Shown in pieces: positions 28,678 to 37,297 of a stretch of DNA of 64,000 nucleotides. Source of the DNA: Ruegeria profundi (GTDB lineage: Bacteria > Pseudomonadota > Alphaproteobacteria > Rhodobacterales > Rhodobacteraceae); contig NZ_LQBP01000001.1 of assembly GCF_001507545.1 (NCBI RefSeq), positions 434,001 to 498,000 on the forward strand. Reading direction: 5' to 3'. The position numbers and the translations under genes were made by a program. The notes under the pieces are model-generated. The model saw only the letters and a program-made list of their open reading frames with translations. It was not told the origin of the DNA and did not search any database. How positions within the stretch are numbered: the stretch's first letter is position 1; each line of letters starts with the position of its first letter.

Positions 28678-28805
28678 TTATCAACCACCTACACGTGAAA
28701 AAAACCAGGTAAGGGATTCACAACCCGAATCACCTGTGACATAGTGCTTTGAGATGCCCGAAAAGGGCACGTTATTGAGGCAAACTTCATACGGCGGTAA
28801 ACAGA

Positions 28806-29105
28806 GTGTCCCGTTCTCATCGACCCGGCTTGGGCGCAGTCGTCTTCTTCATGGTGGCATTTATGCTGGGTGTGTACTTCACCTTTGCCGCCGTGCAGGG
28901 TGACTATGGCCTGTTCAGACGGGTCGAAATTGCAGCAGAACGGGACGCCCTGTCGCGCGATCTTGCCAAGCTTGAGGCCGAGATCGCGGAAATGGAAAAC
29001 CTGACACGTCGTTTGTCCGACACCTATCTGGATCTTGATCTGCTGGACCAACAGGCGCGTTCAGTTCTCGGCATGATCCGCTCGGACGAAATCGTGATCC
29101 GCTGA
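28806..29105 (+). CDS. ftsB: FtsB/DivIC-family cell division protein
   Basis: Bitopic septum protein of 99 residues that joins FtsL and FtsQ in the divisome. An N-terminal transmembrane helix (about 12-31, VVFFMVAFMLGVYFTFA) is followed by a coiled coil (about 40-72) and the short FtsB tail region with LDLDLLDQQARSVLGMIRSDEIVI. Starts at GTG. Its location between pgk and the pdh operon matches other alphaproteobacteria, where ftsB/divIC is found near eno or pdhA. Confidence 0.87.
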   Translation: MSRSHRPGLGAVVFFMVAFMLGVYFTFAAVQGDYGLFRRVEIAAERDALSRDLAKLEAEIAEMENLTRRLSDTYLDLDLLDQQARSVLGMIRSDEIVIR

Positions 29106-29224
29106 ACCCAGCCTGACAACGCGTTTCAACCGCGAGCCTGGCCACAAGCCAAACGCCGGAATTCGCACATCCGACACCGCGTAACATTTACCCTCGCAAG
29201 ATTGACGGAAATGCTTTATGAAAT

Positions 29225-29240
29225 AGTTTAACGCTAAACT
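29225..29240 (+). promoter_or_regulatory. Palindromic operator-like site upstream of pdhA
   Basis: AGTTTA-ACGC-TAAACT, 28 bases upstream of the pdhA ATG. The arms extend by two more paired bases (AT...AT) to give 8-bp arms. Identical arms and spacer length occur upstream of lpd at 13583-13598. Likely the binding site for a common regulator of the pyruvate dehydrogenase genes. Confidence 0.65.
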
Positions 29241-29268
29241 ATCTGTCCGAAAGGGGGAGATCGCCACA

Positions 29269-30258
29269 ATGGCTGCGCGAAAAACCACAAAGAAACCAAA
29301 CGTTTCTGCGGAAGAACTCAAAACGTATTACCGCGAAATGCTGTTGATCCGCCGATTCGAAGAAAAGGCTGGTCAGCTGTATGGCATGGGTCTGATCGGT
29401 GGGTTCTGCCACCTCTACATCGGGCAGGAAGCCGTCGTCGTGGGCCTTGAGGCCGCCGCCAAAGAGGGCGACAAGCGCATCACGTCCTACCGGGACCACG
29501 GTCACATGCTTGCCTGCGGGATGGAGCCAGGCGGTGTGATGGCTGAACTGACCGGACGCATCGGCGGGCTGTCCAAAGGTAAGGGCGGCTCGATGCACAT
29601 GTTCTCGAAAGAAAAGCACTTTTACGGCGGTCACGGCATCGTCGCCGCGCAGGTACCGCTTGGAGCAGGGCTGGCCTTTGCCGACAAGTACAAGGAAAAC
29701 GGCGGTGTGACCTTCACCTATTTTGGGGACGGTGCTGCCAACCAGGGTCAGGTCTATGAGACGTTCAACATGGCCGCGATCTGGAGCCTGCCTGTGGTGT
29801 TCGTGATCGAGAATAACCAGTATGCGATGGGAACCTCTCAGGCCCGTTCGACTTCGACCAAGGATATCTACCACCGTGGTGAGGCGTTTGGCATTCCGGG
29901 TGAAATCGTCGACGGCATGGATGTGCTTGCGGTGAAAGCCGCTGGCGAAAAGGCCGTTGCCCATTGTCGCGCCGGAAAAGGTCCGTACATCCTGGAAATC
30001 AAGACGTATCGCTATCGCGGCCACTCGATGTCCGACCCGGCCAAGTACCGCACCCGCGAAGAGGTTCAGAAAGTCCGCGAACAAAGCGACCCGATCGAGC
30101 ACGTGCGCGAGCTGTTGCTGACCGGCAAACATGCAACCGAGGATGATCTGAAGGCGATCGACAAGGAAATCAAAGAGATCGTCAATCAGGCCGCCGAATT
30201 CTCGAAAGAAAGCCCCGAGCCTTCCGTCGAAGAGCTCTGGACCGATATCTACGCCTGA
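29269..30258 (+). CDS. pdhA: Pyruvate dehydrogenase E1 component, alpha subunit
   Basis: Thiamine-diphosphate-binding half of the alpha2beta2 E1 enzyme that decarboxylates pyruvate and loads acetyl groups on E2 lipoate. The 329-residue protein has MLLIRRFEEKAGQLYGMGLIGGF, the GLSKGKGGSMHMF segment with phosphorylation-site-like region of mitochondrial homologues, the ThDP motif GDGAANQGQ, and ENNQYAMGTS. AGGGGGAG precedes the ATG. First gene of pdhA-pdhB-pdhC, spaced by 15 and 14 bases, behind the AGTTTA palindrome. Confidence 0.97.
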   Translation: MAARKTTKKPNVSAEELKTYYREMLLIRRFEEKAGQLYGMGLIGGFCHLYIGQEAVVVGLEAAAKEGDKRITSYRDHGHMLACGMEPGGVMAELTGRIGGLSKGKGGSMHMFSKEKHFYGGHGIVAAQVPLGAGLAFADKYKENGGVTFTYFGDGAANQGQVYETFNMAAIWSLPVVFVIENNQYAMGTSQARSTSTKDIYHRGEAFGIPGEIVDGMDVLAVKAAGEKAVAHCRAGKGPYILEIKTYRYRGHSMSDPAKYRTREEVQKVREQSDPIEHVRELLLTGKHATEDDLKAIDKEIKEIVNQAAEFSKESPEPSVEELWTDIYA

Positions 30259-30273
30259 GAGGACGAATAAGAC

Positions 30274-31650
30274 ATGGCAACCGAAATTCTTATGCCCGCG
30301 CTCTCACCCACGATGGAAGAGGGCACGCTGGCCAAATGGCTGGTTAAAGAAGGCGATACCGTTTCCTCGGGCGACATCATGGCCGAGATCGAAACTGACA
30401 AGGCAACTATGGAATTCGAAGCAGTCGACGAAGGTATCGTTGGCAAAATCCTGATCGAAGAAGGCACTGAAGGGGTTAAGGTCAACACCCCCATCGCGAT
30501 CCTGGTCGAAGAAGGCGAAGACGCGTCCGCCCTGCCCGAGGCTGCGCCCGCAGCCGCAGCGGAGGCTGAGGCCGCCCCAGCGGCGGTTGAGGCCCCCGCT
30601 CCTGCCGCATCATCAGCCCCTGCCGCTCCGAAGGTCGATCTGTCGCCTGACTGGCCCGCCGACGCGGAAATGGCGCAGCAAACCGTGCGTGAAGCGTTGC
30701 GCGATGCGATGGCCGAAGAGATGCGCAGCGACGCAGATGTTTACCTGATGGGCGAAGAGGTCGCGGAGTACCAAGGCGCCTACAAAGTCTCTCAGGGTCT
30801 TCTGGACGAGTTCGGCAGCAAGCGCGTGATCGACACCCCGATCACCGAGCACGGCTTTGCCGGGATCGCCGTTGGCTCAGCCTTTGGCGGATTGAAGCCG
30901 ATTGTCGAGTTCATGACCTTCAACTTCGCCATGCAGGCGATTGACCAGATCATCAACTCTGCCGCCAAAACGCTGTATATGTCCGGTGGTCAGATGGGTT
31001 GCCCCATCGTTTTCCGTGGTCCTAATGGTGCTGCCGCCCGCGTGGCTGCTCAGCACAGTCAGGACTACGCCGCATGGTATATGCAAATCCCGGGTCTGAA
31101 GGTCGTTATGCCCTATTCGGCAGCCGATGCAAAAGGTCTGTTAAAATCGGCAATCCGTGACCCCAACCCGGTGGTCTTTCTGGAAAACGAGATCTTATAC
31201 GGTCGCTCGTCCGATGTGCCGCAAGTCGATGATCTGACCATCCCGCTGGGCAAGGCCCGCATCTGGCGCGAGGGATCGGATGTAACCATCGTCAGCTTTG
31301 GCATCGGTATGCAATACGCATTGGAAGCCGCCGACAAGCTGGCCGAGGAAGGCATCAACGCCGAGGTGCTCGACCTGCGCACCCTTCGTCCAATGGACAC
31401 CGGCGCAATCATCAACTCGGTTATGAAGACCAACCGCCTGGTAACCGTCGAAGAAGGTTGGCCGCAGGGTTCCGTCGGCAGCTACATCAGCTCGGTCGTG
31501 ATGCAGGAAGCGTTCGACTACCTTGATGCGCCCGTAATCAACTGCACCGGTAAGGATGTTCCGATGCCGTACGCAGCAAACCTTGAAAAGCTGGCCCTGA
31601 TTACCACCGATGAGGTGATCGCCGCCGTCAAACAAGTGACCTACCGGTAA
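30274..31650 (+). CDS. pdhB: Pyruvate dehydrogenase E1 component, beta subunit, with N-terminal lipoyl domain
   Basis: Beta half of E1 with, unusually outside alphaproteobacteria, a lipoyl domain on its N-terminus (1-80; lipoyl lysine in ETDKATMEF), an Ala/Pro-rich flexible linker (about 85-128) and then the transketolase-like catalytic domain (about 135-458; [42 protein letters not shown]). The lipoyl domain is nearly the same as that of the pdhC product, so the two may exchange by gene conversion. Length 458 residues matches this fused type. Positioned 15 bases after pdhA. Confidence 0.97.
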   Translation: MATEILMPALSPTMEEGTLAKWLVKEGDTVSSGDIMAEIETDKATMEFEAVDEGIVGKILIEEGTEGVKVNTPIAILVEEGEDASALPEAAPAAAAEAEAAPAAVEAPAPAASSAPAAPKVDLSPDWPADAEMAQQTVREALRDAMAEEMRSDADVYLMGEEVAEYQGAYKVSQGLLDEFGSKRVIDTPITEHGFAGIAVGSAFGGLKPIVEFMTFNFAMQAIDQIINSAAKTLYMSGGQMGCPIVFRGPNGAAARVAAQHSQDYAAWYMQIPGLKVVMPYSAADAKGLLKSAIRDPNPVVFLENEILYGRSSDVPQVDDLTIPLGKARIWREGSDVTIVSFGIGMQYALEAADKLAEEGINAEVLDLRTLRPMDTGAIINSVMKTNRLVTVEEGWPQGSVGSYISSVVMQEAFDYLDAPVINCTGKDVPMPYAANLEKLALITTDEVIAAVKQVTYR

Positions 31651-31907
31651 GGAGCGACAGACAGATGCCCACCGAAATTCTGATGCCCGCCCTTTCACCG
31701 ACGATGGAGGAAGGCACACTTGCAAAATGGCTGGTCAAGGAAGGCGATACCGTGTCCTCCGGCGACCTGCTGGCCGAGATTGAAACCGACAAGGCAACGA
31801 TGGAGTTCGAGGCTGTCGATGAAGGCACCATTGGCAAAATCCTGGTCCCCGAAGGCTCTGAAGGGGTAAAGGTCAACACCGCAATTGCGGTTCTGCTGGA
31901 AGAGGGT
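30274..31907 (+). repeat. Paralogous lipoyl-domain repeat in pdhB and pdhC
   Basis: The first about 80 codons of pdhB (30274-30516) and pdhC (31665-31907) encode almost the same lipoyl domain. Long blocks such as [20 protein letters not shown] and [17 protein letters not shown] are identical in protein, while third positions differ at many codons. The feature spans from the first to the second copy; the repeat units themselves are the two 243-base segments at the ends. Confidence 0.8.
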
Positions 31908-32969
31908 GAAAGCGCCGATGATATCGCTGCCACACCCACAGCAGCACCGGAGGCTTCGCCAGAAGCCTCCGCAGGCAACGAGGCCGCCGCTCCTGCGGCG
32001 CCCGAGGCGCCTGCCCCTGCCCCGGCTGCTCCGGTCAAGGCCGATGGCGGTCGCATTTTCGCGTCTCCGCTGGCCCGCAGGATTGCCGCTCAGAAAGGTC
32101 TTGACCTATCGCAGATCAAGGGGTCCGGGCCGCATGGCCGTATCGTCAAAGCAGACGTTGAAAGCGCGACCGCATCTGCTCCGGCGTCCGCACCTGCCTC
32201 GGCTCAGGCAGCACCTGCACCCGCAGCCGCCCCGGCAGGACCATCAGCGGATGCTGTCGCCAAGATGTACGAAGGTCGGGAATATGAGGAAATCAAACTC
32301 GACGGTATGCGCAAAACGATTGCCACACGCCTGTCCGAAGCCAAACAGACCATCCCGCATTTCTACCTGCGCCGCGACATCAAGCTGGACGCGCTGCTGA
32401 AATTCCGCGGCCAGTTGAACAAACAACTGGAAGGCCGTGGCGTAAAGCTCAGCGTTAACGACTTTATCATCAAAGCTGTCGCTAACGCTTTGCAGCAGGT
32501 CCCTGAATGCAACGCAGTTTGGGCCGGTGACCGCGTATTGCAGCTGAAACCTTCGGATGTGGCCGTTGCCGTCGCTATTGAGGGCGGCCTGTTCACCCCG
32601 GTCTTGCAGGATGCTGACACGAAATCTCTGTCAGCTCTGTCAACTGAGATGAAAGACCTTGCAGCCCGTGCGCGCGACCGCAAGCTGGCCCCGCATGAAT
32701 ACCAAGGCGGTACCTTCGCAGTCTCGAACCTGGGCATGTTCGGCATCGACAATTTCGACGCAATCGTGAACCCACCCCATGCCGGTATTCTTGCAGTCGG
32801 CACCGGCCTCAAAAAACCGGTGGTGGGCGATGACGGAGAGTTGACGGTTGCCACCGTGATGTCAGTCACAATGTCGGTCGATCACAGAGTCATTGACGGC
32901 GCGCTTGGCGCACAACTGCTACAAGCCATCGTCGATAACCTCGAAAACCCGATGGTCATGCTGGCCTGA
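31665..32969 (+). CDS. pdhC: Dihydrolipoamide acetyltransferase (E2 of pyruvate dehydrogenase)
   Basis: Core of the complex: accepts acetyl from E1 on lipoate and passes it to CoA. The 434-residue protein has one lipoyl domain (1-80), an Ala/Pro linker, the peripheral subunit-binding domain (about 127-162; [17 protein letters not shown] and [13 protein letters not shown]), a second linker, and the catalytic domain with the active-site His in [13 protein letters not shown] near the C-terminus. A hairpin terminator follows directly. With lpd elsewhere in the window the full complex is present. Confidence 0.97.
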   Translation: MPTEILMPALSPTMEEGTLAKWLVKEGDTVSSGDLLAEIETDKATMEFEAVDEGTIGKILVPEGSEGVKVNTAIAVLLEEGESADDIAATPTAAPEASPEASAGNEAAAPAAPEAPAPAPAAPVKADGGRIFASPLARRIAAQKGLDLSQIKGSGPHGRIVKADVESATASAPASAPASAQAAPAPAAAPAGPSADAVAKMYEGREYEEIKLDGMRKTIATRLSEAKQTIPHFYLRRDIKLDALLKFRGQLNKQLEGRGVKLSVNDFIIKAVANALQQVPECNAVWAGDRVLQLKPSDVAVAVAIEGGLFTPVLQDADTKSLSALSTEMKDLAARARDRKLAPHEYQGGTFAVSNLGMFGIDNFDAIVNPPHAGILAVGTGLKKPVVGDDGELTVATVMSVTMSVDHRVIDGALGAQLLQAIVDNLENPMVMLA

Positions 32970-32987
32970 AAACCGGACCGTGCATGA

Positions 32988-33024
32988 ATCGAAAAGCCCC
33001 ACCTTATTGGTTGGGCTTTTCGAT
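32988..33024 (+). terminator. Terminator of the pdh operon
   Basis: ATCGAAAAGCCC (32988-32999) pairs with GGGCTTTTCGAT (33013-33024), a 12-bp perfect stem 18 bases after the pdhC stop. U-rich residues are within the right arm. Confidence 0.85.
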
Positions 33025-33129
33025 TTGCCCTGCGGCACGTATAGATTTCCCCGTCCCGAAACGCCGGATGGTGTCACACTTTTGCAGGATACACTTCGTA
33101 TCCTCGGTGTTGACACATCAGAGCGAGAC

Positions 33130-33158
33130 AGAAAAAGCACGCCATGTGGGGCGCGCTT
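33130..33158 (-). terminator. Terminator of cysE
   Basis: On the minus strand AAGCGCGCC pairs with GGCGTGCTT (one G-T pair, six-base loop) and is followed by TTTTTC. It lies 17 bases past the cysE stop. Confidence 0.75.
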
Positions 33159-33174
33159 ATTTGGCTGGGCCTCG

Positions 33175-33984
33175 TTACCTGTCTTTGCCCAGCATGTGAT
33201 CCATCGAGATTGATGGCTGATCACAGCCTGCCTCACCAACGATCTTGGCTGGAATGCCAGCAACCGTTTTGCAGGCCGGCACGTCTTGCAAAACGACGGA
33301 GCCCGCAGCGATACGGCTACAACGGCCAACCGAAATATTACCAAGCACTTTGGCCCCGGCACCAATAAGCACGCCATTTCCTATTTTTGGATGGCGGTCT
33401 TCTTCTTCCTTACCTGTTCCGCCCAATGTAACGGAATGCAGCATCGAAACATTGTCCCCTACCACGGCCGTTTCACCAATGACGATGGAATGCGCGTGGT
33501 CGATCATGATGCCCTTGCCGATTTTTGCGGCGGGATGGATGTCGGTTCCGAAGATTTCGGACGAACGCATCTGGAAGAAATACGCCAAATCATGGCGCCC
33601 TTTCCGCCAAAGCCAATGCGCAACGCGGTAGGTCTGCATGGCCTGATAGCCTTTGAAATACAGGATCGGTTGCAACAAGCGGTGGCAGGCTGGATCACGT
33701 TCGTAAACGGCCATCAGGTCTGCACGCGCCGCCTCAATCAGCGTGGCGTCATCCGCATATGCTTCGTCCACGACCTCGCGCAGGACCATCATAGACATTT
33801 CGTTCGAACACAGCTTGGCCGAGATGCGATAGGACAGAGCCCGACCCAGGCTGCGATGGTGCAATATGCAGGCATGCACTAACCCGCCCATCAACGGCTC
33901 ATTTTCGACAGCCGCTTGGGCTTCGCTCGTAATACGTGTCCAGACCGGATCAACCGGTGTCACGTGACTGCGCTTTTCCAACAT
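33175..33984 (-). CDS. cysE: Serine O-acetyltransferase
   Basis: Makes O-acetylserine from serine and acetyl-CoA, the entry to cysteine synthesis, in the cytosol. The 269-residue protein has the SATase N-terminal helical domain (about 10-135) and a left-handed beta-helix of hexapeptide repeats (about 140-240) with the catalytic His region DIHPAAKIGKGIMIDHAHS and VSMLHSVTLGGTGK. The ATG at 33984 is chosen, with AAGGA upstream; the frame extends further without a site. It lies immediately next to the GTA remnant on the same strand; from memory, cysE often flanks GTA clusters in Rhodobacterales. Confidence 0.95.
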   Translation of the reverse strand: MLEKRSHVTPVDPVWTRITSEAQAAVENEPLMGGLVHACILHHRSLGRALSYRISAKLCSNEMSMMVLREVVDEAYADDATLIEAARADLMAVYERDPACHRLLQPILYFKGYQAMQTYRVAHWLWRKGRHDLAYFFQMRSSEIFGTDIHPAAKIGKGIMIDHAHSIVIGETAVVGDNVSMLHSVTLGGTGKEEEDRHPKIGNGVLIGAGAKVLGNISVGRCSRIAAGSVVLQDVPACKTVAGIPAKIVGEAGCDQPSISMDHMLGKDR

Positions 33985-34148
33985 AACTATTGTTCCTTTG
34001 CTGCGCTTAGCATGCCATTTAGTTGGTAAAACGCCAAACGCAAACCCGTGATCGGTATGGTAACAAAAAAATATGAAACGGAATAAACCGGCAGCAAGGT
34101 CCACAATTGTATCTGACTCTGCATACGATCGCGACAAATTCCCTTGCT

Positions 34149-34439
34149 TTAACGGCATGTTGCCAGAAACAGGCGCAGGTGGCGCAGGACCAGCTCAAAA
34201 CACCGGCAAAACTGTATGTCATCAAAGCAAGGCTCATCGGCTAGCCGTCTGTTGCGCGCGACGGCCATCAACGAGCCATTGCCGAACTCGGGGTGCAGTT
34301 GACCTGTCTGGGAAACATGTTTGTAGGCCAGTTGAGCTTCGCGGAACATGCGAGCACACAAGCTTTCACGATCTTCCAGCGGCGCGGCCAGCAAAGCCCG
34401 CGCCGCCGCGCTGACGTCCCCGTGTAATACAGGACGCAT
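34149..34439 (-). CDS. Conserved hypothetical protein downstream of the GTA locus
   Basis: A 96-residue, Ala/Arg-rich, helical protein. I recognise it only as the kind of small gene that follows g15 at Rhodobacterales GTA loci; it has no known role. It starts eight bases after the g15 remnant stop, so it was likely the last gene of the GTA transcript. Segments RALLAAPLEDRESLCARMF and FGNGSLMAVARNRRLADEP look protein-like with normal codon use. It shows no sign of decay. Confidence 0.65.
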   Translation of the reverse strand: MRPVLHGDVSAAARALLAAPLEDRESLCARMFREAQLAYKHVSQTGQLHPEFGNGSLMAVARNRRLADEPCFDDIQFCRCFELVLRHLRLFLATCR

Positions 34440-34447
34440 CGTTTGGC

Positions 34448-36955
34448 CTACCCAACTGTCAGGCTGGCGTACAAGCCCGACCCGTAGCTGGCCGATACCT
34501 GCGCAACCCGAACGCTGTACGCGCCGCTGACACCATCTGCCGCTTGCGCCGCGGTGGGGTAAAACAAGGTCGGCTCAGTTACGACCTGTTCCCGCACCAA
34601 AGCACCATTCACGCTTATTTGAACAAGATAGGATTCGTTCTCCTCTGCCAGCGGCACGTCCAGCCCTGCCCAATCATCTCCGTCCAGACGGGTTCGGCGT
34701 ATCCAGGACAATTGATCACCGGATGGCGTGTGCTTTGCGCATAGGTGAACCGGCGCGTATGGGCGCAATCCGTTTCCGTTGAATGCCTCGATCAAGTGTA
34801 CAAAAGACGGGTCTTCATAGCCACGTGTCGCGGGGCCAATGCGATAATGCTTGGTCACGCGCCGCTCGGATCGCAACAGATTGGTTTGGTATACGCGTTG
34901 ATCAAGCAAAACGAACATCGATCCTTCGGGCCAAACATCGGGAATGATTGCATCTGTTCCAAGCTGACCACGCAACCGGCTGGACAAGGCGTACATGCCC
35001 GCCTCTTGCAAATTTGCCTCGGCGAATTGAAAAACTTCCCAGTTTCCAGGCGTGCCATCCCCAATCGCAGCCAGATTGGCACCATTCAGCAGCGCCTCTT
35101 GGGTGCGGGATTCCAGCAAACCGTCGACAAGCCTAACACGCAGAGCCGCCCCTTCATCCCAGATGCCTGCGCTTGCGCGTTTAAGCGGCGTTTCAGTAAA
35201 GCCAATCACTGCCTGTCCGGGAATGACGTCTTGCAATGCATAGCCTTCGTCGCCTGATGCCGAATAGACCGCTACGCTGCCAGGCCACGGATTTGCCGAC
35301 GCGGCCAGATACGGGGCATGCGGTGTTTCCGACCCGGTGATCAGCGGAAGATCCATAAATACGGGTAAAACAGGCACTGGTGCAACGAAGGGTTTTTCGG
35401 AAACCGAGTCGTCCGGCAGATTCAATGGTGCATAGACATCCGGTTCAACCCGGACCGCCTCGACCAACTGCAAATCAGACTGTTCTACCCGGTCAATGCG
35501 ATAGCGCGCACTCTGCCCCTCATTGGTCAGGCTGACGACATCACCTGCACCCAAGTGCAGCATCGACGGCGGCAAGGCAAATCTGGCTGTCTCGCGCGCA
35601 GTACGCGCCTCACTCAACCACCGTTCGGCGGTCTGTCGACCTTCGGCTCGGGTCATCGACAGGGGAAACTCGTTCACCGATACTGAATGCGTCTCATTGT
35701 CCGGCAAGATGGCCTCTTCCGAAACGACGTCATGATCCGCATCGGATTGAACAAAGCTAACGCGCACACGGCCTGACATCTCGGCCTCTGCCTCACGGCG
35801 AAACTCGACCCGTCCAGTGATTTCAGAACTGTCAGCCAGAACGTCGCTGGCAAGCTCTTCGGCACCGTGACCGTCGCGCATCTGAAACCGCAATACACCG
35901 TCCCGCTCGATCGCATCGAAACCATAGCGCAGCATCAACGGCTGCAAAGCTGCCCGCGCAGTTGTGACATCCTCGACCATGTACCCTCTCACAACCCCGT
36001 AAAGGCGAGAAACATCAATATCCGTAACACCAGCGCCGTAGCAGATTTCCGCAACGACCGAGGCCAAAGTCCGCGTGCCCGATCGCCCGTTCAGCCAGTG
36101 ACCACGTGGATAGTTTTCCCCATCGCTCCACTGGCTTCGTAGATTTGGAAAAGCAGGAAAGGGACGCGCATCCCAAGCCCAAATGTAGGCGTTCGACATA
36201 TCCACCATCTGACCGCCATACTGATCGGAAACGGGGTTCACGTGGGGATCAGACCAGTAGCCAAGCATAGCCTTCAGGTACTGCACCTGCATAAAGTCGT
36301 CGCGTGCACCATTTGAATAGCGCGGAAGACTGGACTCCGACGACTTGGGGTCAAGAAACTTGTTTGGTTGATTGCTTCCCTTGTCGATCGCCGCGCAACC
36401 CAGTTCATCCACCCAGGCCGCATCGAACTGAGGACCGCGCAAGCCCTCGGGATCATGCGCCGAAAACGCCTGTGCCTCGGCCCCGTTGGGCCAGATCAGT
36501 TTGCGTTCCGACGCCTTCCACGCAGGTCGCCGGTCCGGCGGCGAACACTGCAAAATCCCGCTATCGCCAAAAATCATCACGTCGCGCACCTGATCAAAGG
36601 TTTCACCGACCAAAGCCACGCGACACGCCTCACCATTATCCAACGGCAATGACCCTTCAACCATCGACCGCACCCATTCCGCTCCGGCCCGCGTCTTGCC
36701 TGCGCCACGCCCGCCCATGATTACCCAAGATCGCCAATCGCCCTTGGGCGGAAGCTGATGTGGCAGCGCCCAGAACTCGAACAGGAAAGGGAGGGCACAT
36801 AGCCCCCCCTCCCCGATCTCACTCAGAAATCTTTCCCGAACCGCAGCATCGGCGGAGGCGAGCCAACCTGCACCCGATTTCAAATCGAGCGCGCTCAAGG
36901 TCGAGCGCATACCCCCCTTGGGCAATTCCGGCTTGTCTGTGATGTTGTTCGACAA
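34448..36955 (-). CDS. GTA remnant: large terminase N-terminus fused in frame to the C-terminal half of tail protein g15
   Basis: One intact frame of 835 codons made of two unrelated GTA proteins. Residues 1-185 are the ATPase start of the large terminase (Walker A GGRGAGKT at 81-88, VALVGETFDQVRDVM, GLRGPQFDAAWVDE). From residue 186 the protein is the late TIM-barrel part and the tail/Rcc01698-like domains of the g15 megatron host-interaction protein (GCAAIDKGSNQPNKFLDPKS, WAWDARPFPAFPNLRSQW, and a long beta-rich region to the end). The nuclease domain, g3-g14 and the first half of g15 are absent. The start is TTG (GGAG upstream) or the ATG at 36910. It cannot work as a packaging motor; whether the product is made is unknown. 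Confidence 0.88.
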   Translation of the reverse strand: MSNNITDKPELPKGGMRSTLSALDLKSGAGWLASADAAVRERFLSEIGEGGLCALPFLFEFWALPHQLPPKGDWRSWVIMGGRGAGKTRAGAEWVRSMVEGSLPLDNGEACRVALVGETFDQVRDVMIFGDSGILQCSPPDRRPAWKASERKLIWPNGAEAQAFSAHDPEGLRGPQFDAAWVDELGCAAIDKGSNQPNKFLDPKSSESSLPRYSNGARDDFMQVQYLKAMLGYWSDPHVNPVSDQYGGQMVDMSNAYIWAWDARPFPAFPNLRSQWSDGENYPRGHWLNGRSGTRTLASVVAEICYGAGVTDIDVSRLYGVVRGYMVEDVTTARAALQPLMLRYGFDAIERDGVLRFQMRDGHGAEELASDVLADSSEITGRVEFRREAEAEMSGRVRVSFVQSDADHDVVSEEAILPDNETHSVSVNEFPLSMTRAEGRQTAERWLSEARTARETARFALPPSMLHLGAGDVVSLTNEGQSARYRIDRVEQSDLQLVEAVRVEPDVYAPLNLPDDSVSEKPFVAPVPVLPVFMDLPLITGSETPHAPYLAASANPWPGSVAVYSASGDEGYALQDVIPGQAVIGFTETPLKRASAGIWDEGAALRVRLVDGLLESRTQEALLNGANLAAIGDGTPGNWEVFQFAEANLQEAGMYALSSRLRGQLGTDAIIPDVWPEGSMFVLLDQRVYQTNLLRSERRVTKHYRIGPATRGYEDPSFVHLIEAFNGNGLRPYAPVHLCAKHTPSGDQLSWIRRTRLDGDDWAGLDVPLAEENESYLVQISVNGALVREQVVTEPTLFYPTAAQAADGVSGAYSVRVAQVSASYGSGLYASLTVG
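36398..36412 (-). other. Deletion junction between terminase (g2) and g15 sequence
   Basis: On the minus strand the codons for V-D-E-L-G meet here. Terminases of this family continue AAW-x-DEL-AKW, whereas g15 proteins have WFTEL-GCAAIDKG, so the shared E-L codons mark the join. The loss removes what is normally more than 10 kb of structural genes. A short shared word around GAACTGG is the probable microhomology. Confidence 0.8.
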
Positions 36956-37136
36956 AGCTTGTCTCCACTTTCTGACAACTTCGGATCAGCCCCTCTAGCT
37001 GCCCGAGTTGTTTGGCTGCACCAGCCAAGTCTGCATCCTCCCCGGTGCCAATTTGCCTGCGCAGTTCTTCCGCTGCTTGGCGCAAACCGCGAATGGATGT
37101 CTCAAGTGACTGCAAAAGCTCCGCCGTTTGTGACAT
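36819..37136 (-). CDS. GTA small terminase-like protein (g1 homologue)
   Basis: A helical protein of about 105 residues corresponding to the first gene of the Rhodobacterales GTA cluster, whose Rhodobacter capsulatus homologue acts as small terminase. Visible are a coiled-coil start (AELLQSLETSIRGLRQAAEELRR), then LGQLEGLIRSCQKVE and RQAGIAQGGYALDLERARFEIGCRLARL. It overlaps the terminase frame by about 90-140 bases, as expected for these genes. Start taken at the ATG with GGAAGAG upstream; ATGs at 37163 and 37178 are alternatives. It looks intact although its partner has lost most of its length. Confidence 0.75.
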   Translation of the reverse strand: MSQTAELLQSLETSIRGLRQAAEELRRQIGTGEDADLAGAAKQLGQLEGLIRSCQKVETSFVEQHHRQAGIAQGGYALDLERARFEIGCRLARLRRCCGSGKISE

Positions 37137-37210
37137 CCGCTCTTCCGGGGTAATCAAAGTCATGTTTGCCTGTGACCTCATGCGTGAGTTATTCCGCACG
37201 AGAGAAACGG

Positions 37211-37243
37211 AAAAACGGCCACCGGGTTGCCCCGGGGCCGTTT
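37211..37243 (-). terminator. Terminator-like hairpin in the leader of the GTA transcript
   Basis: On the minus strand AAACGGCC pairs with GGCCGTTT, with additional CCGGGG/CCCGG pairs in the loop, and TTTTTCC follows. It stands only 75-107 bases upstream of the g1 start and just after a promoter-like pair, so it may act as an attenuator. Confidence 0.6.
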
Positions 37244-37268
37244 GCCCACTTCTTCTAGCATGACACAA

Positions 37269-37297
37269 TTCGTACGGGAAAAAGCACGCAAAGTCAA
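37269..37297 (-). promoter_or_regulatory. Candidate sigma70-type promoter for the GTA remnant
   Basis: TTGACT (37297-37292), a 17-base spacer and TACGAA (37274-37269) on the minus strand. The -35 is good and the -10 weak. A transcript from here would run into the hairpin at 37243-37211 after about 20 bases. Confidence 0.35.

Noticed and set aside
29239-30132. Minus-strand open frame opposite pdhA
   Set aside because: Composition is that of a shadow; pdhA is beyond doubt and the frame would begin in its coding sequence.
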